DNA of 5,920 bases. Source: Candidatus Sumerlaeota bacterium (GTDB taxonomy: Bacteria > Sumerlaeota > Sumerlaeia > MWCT01 > JAGHBZ01). Location of the stretch: positions 1 through 5,920 of the forward strand of contig JAGHBZ010000379.1 of assembly GCA_021160705.1 (NCBI GenBank), read 5' to 3'. A program made the position numbers and the translations under genes. The notes under the pieces were generated by a model. It was given only the letters and a program-made list of their open reading frames with translations, was not told the DNA's origin and searched no databases. This document shows, in pieces, positions 1 to 5,646 of the stretch (positions are counted from its first letter, which is position 1; each line of letters opens with the position of its first letter).

Positions 1-343
1 GGAGTTTGCGATGAAGGTGACGACGCTCAAGCAGAGTATCTATCTTTCTCGGCGAAAACACGCGCCCTGTGGGTGAGAGAACGTAGACTCGTTTCGCTGT
101 AAGTATACCCGCCAGTCCAATATCCTGAGTAATTACCACATCGCCAGAATCCGCATAGTTAATTATATACAGGTCTACAGAATCTCTTGCCTTATCCACG
201 AGTTTTACTTCTACGAGTGGTGAGTCGAACTCAAAGTAATGGCTATAATCAGCTACAAACCACACAGGAATGCTGAATCCTGAGGCAACACTGAGAACCT
301 CCTCCATCACAGGACAGGCATCTGCGTCCACAATTATCTTCAT
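1..343 (-). CDS. YaiI/YqxD family protein (DUF188, UPF0178), C-terminus cut by window edge
   Basis: Translating the minus strand from the ATG at 341-343 gives 114 residues and runs off the left edge. It opens with MKIIVDADACPV, the family signature, with Asp6, Asp8 and Cys10. It continues with Asp54 and Asp57 in a DxxD arrangement, GDVVITQDIGLA at 68-79 (the TQD motif), and a late segment LSPTGRVFSPRKIDTLLERR. This order of motifs matches the YaiI/YqxD family, which is about 150 residues long, so roughly 35 residues are missing. The family is related to PIN-like nuclease folds, but its physiological substrate is not established; a nuclease role is inference. The start is fixed by the family N-terminus, although no good Shine-Dalgarno precedes it (the nearest purine run, AAAGG, lies about 16 nt upstream). 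The gene lies 150 bp downstream of comF with hairpins between, so co-transcription is uncertain. Confidence 0.9.
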   Translation of the reverse strand, partial: MKIIVDADACPVMEEVLSVASGFSIPVWFVADYSHYFEFDSPLVEVKLVDKARDSVDLYIINYADSGDVVITQDIGLAGILTAKRVYVLSPTGRVFSPRKIDTLLERRHLHRKL

Positions 344-403
344 AATAGCGACCCGGAGTAACCTTTATTTCGTTTGAAAAAATAGATTGATATTTCTCGT
401 CTG

Positions 404-428
404 GTCTCAGGGTGTGTGATTCTGAGAC
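404..428. repeat. Perfect 7-bp inverted repeat between comF and the yaiI-like gene
   Basis: GTCTCAG at 404-410 and CTGAGAC at 422-428 are exact reverse complements around an 11-nt loop. On the minus strand the hairpin sits about 60 nt upstream of the yaiI-like start and 8 nt beyond the larger hairpin at 436-474. No T-run follows it on either strand, so it is not a standard intrinsic terminator. It could be a leader structure or a protein-binding site. Confidence 0.5.
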
Positions 429-435
429 TAATTAA

Positions 436-474
436 GGTATCCTGGGTTCACTATAAATAAGCGAACCAGATACC
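436..474 (-). terminator. Strong hairpin about 20 nt after the comF stop, possible terminator
   Basis: On the minus strand GGTATCTGGTTC (474 to 463) pairs with GAACCCAGGATACC (449 to 436). This gives twelve base pairs interrupted by two single-base bulges, with a 13-nt AT-rich loop. The position just beyond the comF stop at 494-496 suits transcription termination or 3'-end protection. What follows is CTTAATTAG rather than a T-run, so rho-independent termination is possible but not secure. Confidence 0.45.
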
Positions 475-493
475 CAAAGATAAATCTCCTGCG

Positions 494-1237
494 TTATGAA
501 TGAGCGAACGTAAAAGCTATAACAGTCTTAGCACCAGCCAATTTCAGAGCTTTTGCAGCTGAATTCAACGTACTGCCTGTGGTATAGACGTCATCAATGA
601 GGAGTACTTTTTTGTCGTTCAGGAGTTCTGGTTCTCTCACTGCAAAGGCATCGTTAACATTAAAATAACGGTCTTCAGGAGTGAGCTCTGTCTGCTTCTT
701 TGTAAACCTTGTTCGGAGGAGGAGCTCGGTCGCCAGAGGGATGTGAATTAATCTGCTGAGTTCTTCAGCAATCAGCTCAGCCTGATTATACCCACGGAGT
801 CGTTGGCGTCGGGGATGTAAAGGAACAGGTATGATACAGTCAAATTTAATGGGTGAGAAATTCTCCTGCATTCTGATGAACATCAGTCGCGCCATAAATG
901 TTGAGGCAGAAAAGAGGCGATTGAATTTAAGGTTTTTCACAATTTCTGCGGCAGTATCATTGTAGTATACAGCAGAAAAACAACGGTCAAAATAGACCGG
1001 GCGTTTCCTGGAAGGGCAGGTGGGACAATGCGAAAAATCAGGTTTACCCCGAGAACGAGGCATTTTGCTTGCCCCGGCACCACATACCGGACAGTCAGGC
1101 AGGTCAATCCAGCGAATCTCCTGACGACATACGTCGCAGAGTAACTCTTCGCTCTCTTTAAGACGTTCATTGCAGACCGCACAACGTGCAGGAAAGAAAA
1201 ATGACAACACTGCCTCCACTGTCTCAGCGATTATCAT
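494..1237 (-). CDS. comF: ComF family phosphoribosyltransferase-like protein
   Basis: This 247-residue protein has the length and layout of the ComF family. The N-terminal third carries four CxxC pairs (Cys19/22, 34/37, 49/52, 71/74), as expected of a double zinc ribbon. The C-terminal part is a type I phosphoribosyltransferase fold: IIPVPLHPRRQRLRGYNQAE at 135-154 is the typical ComF segment, and VLLIDDVYTTGST at 211-223 is the PRPP-binding loop with its acidic pair Asp215-Asp216. In naturally competent bacteria ComF helps single-stranded DNA enter the cytoplasm, and it is also widespread in species not known to be competent; no other competence gene is visible here. The ATG at 1235-1237 has a weak GAG about 9 nt upstream. 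The sequence looks intact. A possible promoter with a perfect TATAAT lies at 1287-1315, which suggests comF is transcribed on its own. Confidence 0.95.
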   Translation of the reverse strand: MIIAETVEAVLSFFFPARCAVCNERLKESEELLCDVCRQEIRWIDLPDCPVCGAGASKMPRSRGKPDFSHCPTCPSRKRPVYFDRCFSAVYYNDTAAEIVKNLKFNRLFSASTFMARLMFIRMQENFSPIKFDCIIPVPLHPRRQRLRGYNQAELIAEELSRLIHIPLATELLLRTRFTKKQTELTPEDRYFNVNDAFAVREPELLNDKKVLLIDDVYTTGSTLNSAAKALKLAGAKTVIAFTFAHS

Positions 1238-1286
1238 TACATCATTCTCAAATTTAATTATCGCCGCTCATACAACTATACAAATC

Positions 1287-1315
1287 ATTATAGCTTTATA
1301 TGATAACGAACAAAA
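1287..1315 (-). promoter_or_regulatory. Candidate sigma-70-type promoter for comF
   Basis: On the minus strand a perfect TATAAT lies at 1287-1292, 50 bp upstream of the comF ATG. The -35 side is weak: TTGTTC at 1308-1313 gives a 15-bp spacer, and TTTTGT at 1310-1315 gives 17 bp. The region is very AT-rich, so the -10 match alone could be chance. The location is right for comF. Confidence 0.4.
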
Positions 1316-1470
1316 GTAAACAATAAATTTGCTACTAATTTCCTTTGTTCCTTGGGTAACTTTCTAAAATTTAGGCTAATGGAAGCAAGTAATGACGTTA
1401 GTTCTTTGCGTTTGTGAACAGGAGGAGTGATGTTCGGAGGCATCCGAGTTGCCGATTGCTGATTTCGCAA
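1288..1470 (-). CDS. Uncertain small basic protein (60 aa)
   Basis: I do not recognise this frame. It would start at TTG (1468-1470), with a GAGG only 4 nt upstream, which is too close for a normal site; an internal ATG ten codons in has no clear site. The second half, LPKEQRKLVANLLFTFVRY, reads like an amphipathic helix of the kind that ends many helix-turn-helix or small regulatory proteins. The first half is Pro/Ser/Arg-rich and low in character. It ends over the comF -10 candidate. It may be a real short gene, the tail of a decayed gene, or chance in AT-rich DNA. Confidence 0.2.
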   Translation of the reverse strand: MRNQQSATRMPPNITPPVHKRKELTSLLASISLNFRKLPKEQRKLVANLLFTFVRYHIKL

Positions 1471-1591
1471 TACACCTCACTTTATCAATGTAGATAACCC
1501 TCCACACAATGGATAAAAAAGAAGAATAAATCCCGGCAATTGCCTGCAAAAATCGGCACAAATTTTTCTATGAGGTGATTTTTGTAGTGGC

Positions 1592-2242
1592 TTATTTTTC
1601 TAATGGTTTATGGCAAAACCACCAATCAAAACATTCATATTCGGCTGGACGTTTTTTTGCATCTTCTTCATTTGTGGCTGGGGGTACAATAATTCTATCT
1701 CCGATAAGTTCATTGTTTGGCCACCCAGCAGCAACCGCTCCCTGAGTATCGGAGATTTGAAGTGCCTTTACTGCACGAACAACTTCGTCAATGTTTCTAC
1801 CGACCTCCTGTGGATAGTACATAATCAGACGTACTTTGCTCTCAGGGTCAACAATAAATACCGCTCGTACAGTATTGGTGCCTTTGCCCGGATGCAACAT
1901 ACCGAGTTTCATAGCAATCGAATCGTTCGCGGCGATGATTGGGAACTTGATTTCGACATTAAGTTCCGACTTAATCCACTCAATCCATTTGATATGAGAG
2001 AAGACCTGGTCAATTGACATCCCGATTAATTTGCAACCAAGTTTTTCAAATTCCTCATACCGCTTCTGGAATGCCACGAACTCTGTTGTGCAAACAGGTG
2101 TGAAGTCCGCTGGATGACTGAATAGCACAAACCATTTGCCTTTCAGGTCGCCCGGGATATTCATCGGTCCATGGGTTGTCTGAACTTTCAGCTCAGGGAA
2201 TACATCCCCAAGCAACGGCATATTTAGCCTTGTCTCTTCCAT
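1592..2242 (-). CDS. Peroxiredoxin (Prx6/AhpC-TSA type, archaeal-like with C-terminal cysteines)
   Basis: This 216-residue thiol peroxidase reduces hydrogen peroxide and organic peroxides in the cytoplasm through a reactive cysteine. The active site PADFTPVC is at 44-51: Pro44, Thr48 and the peroxidatic Cys51 form the family PxxxTxxC motif, and Arg125 in NTVRAVFIVD is the likely catalytic arginine. The C-terminal tail has Cys204 and Cys210 in YECFDWWFCHK. This is the pattern of the Aeropyrum/Pyrococcus-type peroxiredoxins, where a tail cysteine resolves the sulfenic acid; a further Cys lies at 70. Length agrees with that subfamily (215-250). The ATG at 2240-2242 is well supported by AAAGGAG seven nt upstream. 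No reductase gene (AhpF, thioredoxin, rubredoxin) is adjacent, so the electron donor cannot be read from context. A long AT-rich leader suggests its own promoter. Confidence 0.95.
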   Translation of the reverse strand: MEETRLNMPLLGDVFPELKVQTTHGPMNIPGDLKGKWFVLFSHPADFTPVCTTEFVAFQKRYEEFEKLGCKLIGMSIDQVFSHIKWIEWIKSELNVEIKFPIIAANDSIAMKLGMLHPGKGTNTVRAVFIVDPESKVRLIMYYPQEVGRNIDEVVRAVKALQISDTQGAVAAGWPNNELIGDRIIVPPATNEEDAKKRPAEYECFDWWFCHKPLEK

Positions 2243-2468
2243 TATTCATCTCCTTTTCTATTTTTTATTATTCTCTTTTTAATTTTTGTAATCTTTCGGG
2301 AAGACCTCTCCTATCTTGTTGCCTAAAACAGGCTTTCCTTTTTTACCGGAGCTGGTCTGCTCGCACAAATAACGCTTATGCTCTTCAATCTTGAGTCTAA
2401 AAACATCTCTTATAGGTTGAATAAATTTTATCTAAATTCGCTGGTTGTTTGGAGAAGTCAGGACAAAA
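2243..2468. other. AT-rich leader of the peroxiredoxin (226 bp), possible gene remnant
   Basis: No recognised gene lies here. On the minus strand a stop-free frame of 50 codons at 2279-2431 encodes a plausible-looking peptide (for example IEEHKRYLCEQTS and LGNKIGEVFPKDYKN) but has no ATG or GTG and begins straight after a TAG. It could be the worn tail of an older gene or chance. A 4-bp GCCT/AGGC hairpin at 2321-2333 is followed on the plus strand by a T-rich run, but no plus-strand gene would use it. The leader contains TAAAAT and TATAAG (around 2411-2430) as possible -10 boxes, with no matching -35. Confidence 0.4.
2250..2256 (-). promoter_or_regulatory. Shine-Dalgarno site of the peroxiredoxin
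   Basis: AAAGGAG on the minus strand, seven nucleotides before the ATG. It is the best ribosome-binding site in the window and confirms the peroxiredoxin start. Confidence 0.75.
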
Positions 2469-2672
2469 TCATACAGGTAAGCCTCCCATTATAATCTTAT
2501 AGTCAGCCGACTTTTTTCTTACAACTAACTCATAACAATGCCTGTCTTCATTTAAGTCTGTGTGTAGAAACAAAGAAACATTCGGCACCTTAGCTCTCAT
2601 CAAGTATAATACCCAAACTTCTTTTAGGATAACCACTAATGTAATGTATAGCAGAGCAAGGAAAAAGGTCAA
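2469..2672 (-). CDS. Possible small single-pass membrane protein (67 aa), TTG start
   Basis: I do not recognise the family. From TTG at 2670-2672 the frame begins with a hydrophobic segment at residues 2-24 (FFLALLYITLVVILKEVWVL, then YLM), broken by one Lys-Glu pair. A soluble part of about 40 residues follows, mixed charged and polar, ending in IIMGGLPV. A GGAG lies seven nt upstream of the TTG, a good ribosome-binding spacing that favours TTG over the internal ATG at residue 25, which has none. The frame begins 43 bp after the stop of the large beta-helix gene on the same strand, so the two could share a transcript and the small protein might help export or anchor it; that is inference. 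The alternative is a chance frame. Confidence 0.35.
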   Translation of the reverse strand: MTFFLALLYITLVVILKEVWVLYLMRAKVPNVSLFLHTDLNEDRHCYELVVRKKSADYKIIMGGLPV

Positions 2673-2679
2673 CGTGAAG

Positions 2680-2683
2680 CTCC
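2680..2683 (-). promoter_or_regulatory. Possible Shine-Dalgarno deciding the TTG start of the 67-aa ORF
   Basis: GGAG on the minus strand, followed by seven nucleotides and TTG. It is the only start-proximal site in this frame and is the main argument for translation of the small ORF. Confidence 0.35.
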
Positions 2684-2715
2684 GCGTTTTTTCTCCCCAC
2701 GAGATAGTATATAGA

Positions 2716-5289
2716 TTAAATGTTTATGGAGAGCGATATTTCGTCTAATGAAACTCTTTCAAGATAGAGCCAGGAGTTCAGGTCGTCGGCAGGGCAAAGA
2801 CTTATTATGCCGAAGGAGAAGACTGCAAGATTATCTGTGGTGCCGGTGACGTTGGGGTTGAAGATGACATCGTAGGTCTTCCACTCAGTTGCAGAGGGAG
2901 ATTGCTGGTCGTAGCTGTTCACAACACGCACCCAACCCTGCCACGCGCCTTTCTGGCTTACTCTGAGGCGAAACTGCACCGCATCGTCTGGATTCGTCAC
3001 ATCGCTGCTCAGCTCAAACCTTGCCCGGTAAACTTTGCCATCTTCTATACTTACGTCCGGGCTGTACCAGTAGGAGAAACAATTCGCTGAGCCTTCAGGC
3101 GAGAGTCCAAGATGTCCGGTGGTAGACAGAGCTGCAGGCTCATCATACGGAGAAATCTCACCAGCAAATTGCCAGCCCTCGTTTCCTGTAGTAAAATCGT
3201 AGTGCATAATCTCAGTAGACCCGGCGATGGACACTTCTTCCACCGTTGCCTCAGCTAAAGAAACCCAGGATGTTACATCCTCCAGCACATCCTCACTTAT
3301 AACATCAAAAGACAGGGTAATCAGATTATCATCCGCACCTGTGACAACAGGATTGAAAAACAGGTAATATTCTTTAGGATTACCTGAAGAAGGAGCCTGC
3401 GCAAGAAAACTGTTTACCACTCTGTTCCAAGCCTGCCAGGCACCTTTCTGATTGACCCTGAGCCTGAACCTGACGGTCTTATCCGGGTCGGTCGCACTAC
3501 TGCCAACTCGCCATTTCACCCGATAGAGTTTTCCATTCTCTACAATAATATCAGGGCTGTACCAGTATCCGAAACTTCTCCACGACCAATCAGGCGATAA
3601 CTGAAGTGCTCCATCCTGCCATTTGTATGCGGGCATCTCATACGGTGGGATTGCGCCTGAGAAACGCCATCCCTGAAGACAATTCGTGAAACGATATGTG
3701 ATAGGAGGCAGTGTTGGTTCGCCCCAGCCACAGTTGCATTCTCCGCCATAAGCGCCTATGTCATTACGTTCGCCTCCTTTGCCCGGTGGCAGGCAGGCAT
3801 CGTTATATTGCGGGTCAGGGTCGCCTGCATCAATGCACGGCGAGCCATCCTGCAGATGAAAATCCTCACCCGCCGGGTCGACGAATTGCGGCTCCGCAGA
3901 AATACAATCGTGAACCTCAGGGAGATTATTTACATCTGTACCCGTATACCAGCTCTGGGTGTCGTAATCGTAGTAGTCCCCAAGGGTGTTACCATACAGG
4001 TCACAATATTTTACCTCCTCCGGGTCTGAACGGATAGAGCTTTCGTAAATTCCACCATTATAATTGAAAGAGATGATACAGTTAACAATGTTGGTCTTGC
4101 AGTCGTATAGTCCGCCTCCAAGTGCAGCTGAATTTCCATAGATGATATTATTTTGAACCTCGGAGCAATAGTAAAGCCCACCGCCATAAAAGCCAGCCGA
4201 GTTGTCCACAATGAGGTTGTTCTTTATTGTAGAATCCATACAGTTACATAATCCAGCCCCGTTATATTTAGCTGAGTTGCTTGCAATGATATTGTTATGA
4301 ATCTTACCCGCATAACATAAGTTGACCCCTCCGCCCCAGTCACCCGAGTTACCTGTGATGATATTGTTCAGGATACTGCCGTCACATCCGCTGAGACCGC
4401 CACCGTCACCATCTGCTGAGTTATCGGTTATGGTATTGTTAAGGATGATGCCATCACAATTGCAGAGTCCGCCACCACTCCCTTTTGTTGAGTTATTGGT
4501 TATAATATTGTTCTGGATGCTACCATCACACCCGTAGAGACCGCCGCCTGTATAAGCTGAGTTATCCAGGATGGTATTGTTCAGAATCGTGCTATCGCAG
4601 TTGTTGAACCCACCGCCGCGTTTACCTGAGTTATTCCGAATAATATTGTTCTGAATTACACCGTTACAGTAGTCAAGCCCACCGCCATACTGAGATGAGT
4701 TGCCAGTAATAGTGTTGTTCTGAATTGTTCCATTGCAATCGAAGAGTCCACCGCCAGACTCACTCGCGGAGTTGCCAGTGATAGTATTATTCTGGATTGT
4801 TCCATTACACTCAGCGAGTCCGCCACCACGACCACAAGGATATGAGCCAAAGACGGTATTGGTTGTGATGACGTTATTCTCAATAACAGCCAGTGTGTGA
4901 TTGCCATTTATGCCTCCGCCAATGGTAGATTTTCCGTTAGTTATAGTAAATCCGCTGAGGACACAGCTCTCGCCTTCCGTTCCGGAGAAGCGGACCACGG
5001 AGCCGGCATTGTTGCCGTCAATGATGGTGCTGGCAACCACAGATGGATTCCTCGGGTCAGTGGAACGCAGAATGATGTTCTTGCCACCAAAGTTTATATT
5101 CTCCACATAAGTACCCGGATACACGACTATCTCATCGCCGTCTGATGCAGAATCAATGGCGTCCTGAATCTTCTCGTAATCATAACCTCCACCCTGCCCA
5201 ACCGTTATGGTCACACTCAAGACAGGCATACTCAGGACTAAAAATAAAACCACCACCAGATTAATCCTTATTTCTCTTAATCCTTTCAT
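2716..5289 (-). CDS. Secreted right-handed beta-helix protein with two C-terminal repeated domains
   Basis: This 857-residue protein is exported. Residues 1-25 form a signal peptide: a basic start MKGLREIRIN, the hydrophobic LVVVLFLVLSMPVL, and probable cleavage near Ser25. Residues 26-125 are the usual entry to a parallel beta-helix (VGQGGGYDYEKIQDAIDSA, then DEIVVYPGTYVENI and a FTITNG strand). Residues 155-415 hold eleven coils built on GGGLxxC...IxNNIIxxNSA. Residues 465-516 contain FHLQDGSPCIDAGDP and NDIGAYGG, the closing motif common in such proteins. Residues 529-689 and 695-855 are two copies of one domain sharing YWYSPD and FRLRVxQKGAWQxW, perhaps a jelly-roll carbohydrate- or surface-binding module. 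No LPXTG, PEP-CTERM or type IX sorting tail is seen. Polysaccharide binding, cleavage or adhesion are all possible; no catalytic residues can be named. The ATG follows a run of six Gs by seven nt. Confidence 0.9.
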   Translation of the reverse strand: MKGLREIRINLVVVLFLVLSMPVLSVTITVGQGGGYDYEKIQDAIDSASDGDEIVVYPGTYVENINFGGKNIILRSTDPRNPSVVASTIIDGNNAGSVVRFSGTEGESCVLSGFTITNGKSTIGGGINGNHTLAVIENNVITTNTVFGSYPCGRGGGLAECNGTIQNNTITGNSASESGGGLFDCNGTIQNNTITGNSSQYGGGLDYCNGVIQNNIIRNNSGKRGGGFNNCDSTILNNTILDNSAYTGGGLYGCDGSIQNNIITNNSTKGSGGGLCNCDGIILNNTITDNSADGDGGGLSGCDGSILNNIITGNSGDWGGGVNLCYAGKIHNNIIASNSAKYNGAGLCNCMDSTIKNNLIVDNSAGFYGGGLYYCSEVQNNIIYGNSAALGGGLYDCKTNIVNCIISFNYNGGIYESSIRSDPEEVKYCDLYGNTLGDYYDYDTQSWYTGTDVNNLPEVHDCISAEPQFVDPAGEDFHLQDGSPCIDAGDPDPQYNDACLPPGKGGERNDIGAYGGECNCGWGEPTLPPITYRFTNCLQGWRFSGAIPPYEMPAYKWQDGALQLSPDWSWRSFGYWYSPDIIVENGKLYRVKWRVGSSATDPDKTVRFRLRVNQKGAWQAWNRVVNSFLAQAPSSGNPKEYYLFFNPVVTGADDNLITLSFDVISEDVLEDVTSWVSLAEATVEEVSIAGSTEIMHYDFTTGNEGWQFAGEISPYDEPAALSTTGHLGLSPEGSANCFSYWYSPDVSIEDGKVYRARFELSSDVTNPDDAVQFRLRVSQKGAWQGWVRVVNSYDQQSPSATEWKTYDVIFNPNVTGTTDNLAVFSFGIISLCPADDLNSWLYLERVSLDEISLSINI
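2725..3207 (-). repeat. Second copy of the duplicated C-terminal domain (residues 695-855)
   Basis: It begins MHYDFTTGNEGWQFAGEISP and runs to the end of the protein at ISLSINI. It shares with the first copy YWYSPD, FRLRVSQKGAWQGW, RVVNS and FNPNVTG, with clear divergence elsewhere, so the duplication is not recent. The protein stops right at the domain end, so this copy is likely the exposed terminus or the anchoring unit. Confidence 0.75.
3223..3705 (-). repeat. First copy of the duplicated C-terminal domain (residues 529-689)
   Basis: It begins ITYRFTNCLQGWRFSGAIPP and ends around VEEVSIAG. It aligns along its whole length with the second copy: the GW(R/Q)F(S/A)G start, YWYSPD, GK(L/V)YR, the shared core FRLRVNQKGAWQAW, RVVNS, a FNPxVTG step followed by DN, and a final L-x-x-(A/R)-x-(V/L)-(E/D)-E-(V/I)-S strand. 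I cannot assign it to a named family; alternating strands and aromatic residues suggest a beta-sandwich. Confidence 0.75.
4060..4827 (-). repeat. Eleven degenerate tandem repeats (22-25 codons each) encoding beta-helix coils
   Basis: Residues 155-410 of the large protein repeat with the glycine triplet starting at 155, 179, 202, 225, 248, 272, 296, 319, 344 (as GAG), 369 and 391, so the period is 66-75 bp. Each unit has GGGL, a Cys six residues after the first Gly, an I-x-NN asparagine step and a closing NS. The first two units are the most alike, sharing the 14-residue CNGTIQNNTITGNS exactly and roughly four of five bases in DNA, which suggests the most recent duplication happened at the N-terminal end of the array. 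Confidence 0.85.
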
Positions 5290-5348
5290 CTTCTCGCCCC
5301 CCTTAACGAATGGTCTTAATTTTCATAAAACCTGAGATTGAATATGAA

Positions 5349-5377
5349 TTCCTACCTTATTCTCTACGTGGTGTCAA
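5349..5377 (-). promoter_or_regulatory. Candidate promoter of the beta-helix gene
   Basis: On the minus strand a perfect TTGACA lies at 5372-5377. Seventeen bases on is TAGGAA (5349-5354), only a half match to TATAAT, so the -10 is weak and may need an activator or another sigma factor. The box is about 85 bp upstream of the ATG and directly follows the 17-bp palindrome, a layout that would suit control by a bound regulator. Confidence 0.4.
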
Positions 5378-5385
5378 CAACTTTT

Positions 5386-5402
5386 TATAACTGACAGTTA
5401 TA
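5386..5402. promoter_or_regulatory. 17-bp perfect palindrome, candidate operator
   Basis: TATAACTG-A-CAGTTATA has eight-base arms that are exact reverse complements around a single central base. It lies 8 bp upstream of the TTGACA box of the beta-helix gene. The size and symmetry suit a dimeric helix-turn-helix regulator; the position just upstream of -35 would fit an activator more than a repressor. The regulator is unknown. Confidence 0.45.
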
Positions 5403-5565
5403 GTTTTAAGGCGTGGCCTGGATTATCTGGTCAAAAAATCCTCTACACTCCCAGAATAACACTTCTGAATCTCTCTAATTATCCTTTCTGAAAAACTTCC
5501 GTGCCTCAATGTGGTTCATAATATTCTCTCGGTTAAGTAATATCACGATAGCGTTCCGGACATAC

Positions 5566-5616
5566 CCGAAGTTCCAAGCTAAGCGAGGAATCTGGACGAA
5601 ACGTTAGCGAACTCGG
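5566..5616. repeat. 51-bp imperfect inverted repeat downstream of the HEPN gene
   Basis: Reading the plus strand, CCGAAGTTC (5566-5574) pairs with GAACTCGG (5609-5616) with one bulged base. After a CAA bulge, GCTAAGCG (5578-5585) pairs with CGTTAGC (5602-5608), again with one bulge. The apical loop is 16 nt. Fifteen base pairs in two stacked blocks are unlikely by chance. It begins 30 nt past the HEPN stop on the minus strand, and no T-run follows, so it may be a 3'-end structure, a small RNA or a dispersed repeat unit. Confidence 0.55.
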
Positions 5617-5646
5617 AGATGGCTCTGGTAGGCGAGGTGCAGTATT

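Larger units (their letters stand above)
1238..1591. other. AT-rich gap between peroxiredoxin and comF (354 bp)
   Basis: This stretch has no recognisable gene. It holds the comF promoter candidate, an uncertain 60-codon reading frame at 1288-1470 and a 10-bp palindrome GGCAATTGCC at 1535-1544. The palindrome lies about 50 bp downstream of the peroxiredoxin stop. Its possible hairpin has only three base pairs if a loop is allowed, so it is not a convincing terminator. An overlapping TTG-initiated frame at 1376-1561 gives a Cys/Ser-rich peptide without family resemblance and lacks a ribosome-binding site, so I do not call it. Confidence 0.6.
5290..5646. other. Structured non-coding gap between HEPN gene and beta-helix gene (357 bp)
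   Basis: No coding frame of note is found on either strand; the longest ATG frames are a dozen codons or so. The gap contains, going down the minus strand, the 51-bp inverted repeat at 5566-5616, the 17-bp palindrome at 5386-5402, a TTGACA box at 5372-5377, and the G-run ribosome-binding site of the beta-helix gene at 5297-5302. There is no sign of a nucleotidyltransferase (MNT) gene or its remnant downstream of the HEPN gene. Confidence 0.6.

Noticed and set aside
1535..1544. GGCAATTGCC palindrome as a terminator of the peroxiredoxin
   Set aside because: A usable hairpin would have only three base pairs once a loop is allowed, so it is too weak.
1610..2017. 135-codon plus-strand frame opposite the peroxiredoxin
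   Set aside because: The minus-strand frame is an unmistakable peroxiredoxin with a strong ribosome-binding site; the plus-strand frame has no family character.
2321..2340. GCCT/AGGC hairpin followed by T-rich DNA on the plus strand, as an intrinsic terminator
   Set aside because: The stem is four base pairs and no plus-strand gene exists here to be terminated.
2490..2501. TATAA-GA-TTATA symmetric site upstream of the peroxiredoxin, thought of as a PerR or Fur-like box
   Set aside because: The arms are only five bases and do not fit the 7-1-7 PerR pattern; it lies about 250 bp from the peroxiredoxin start, in AT-rich DNA where such symmetry is common.
4322..4537. Plus-strand frame with repeated PPP and LPS segments opposite the beta-helix array
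   Set aside because: It is the antisense of the glycine/asparagine coil repeats; its periodicity comes only from the true gene on the minus strand, and it has no ribosome-binding site.
4060..4827. Regular 66-75 bp period considered as a CRISPR-like or non-coding repeat array
   Set aside because: The repeats are degenerate, vary in length by whole codons and encode a continuous beta-helix, so they are protein repeats.
4656..4907. Minus-strand frame with a repeated S/L-rich pattern in the beta-helix region
   Set aside because: It lies in another frame of the same repeats and repeats only because the coding DNA does.
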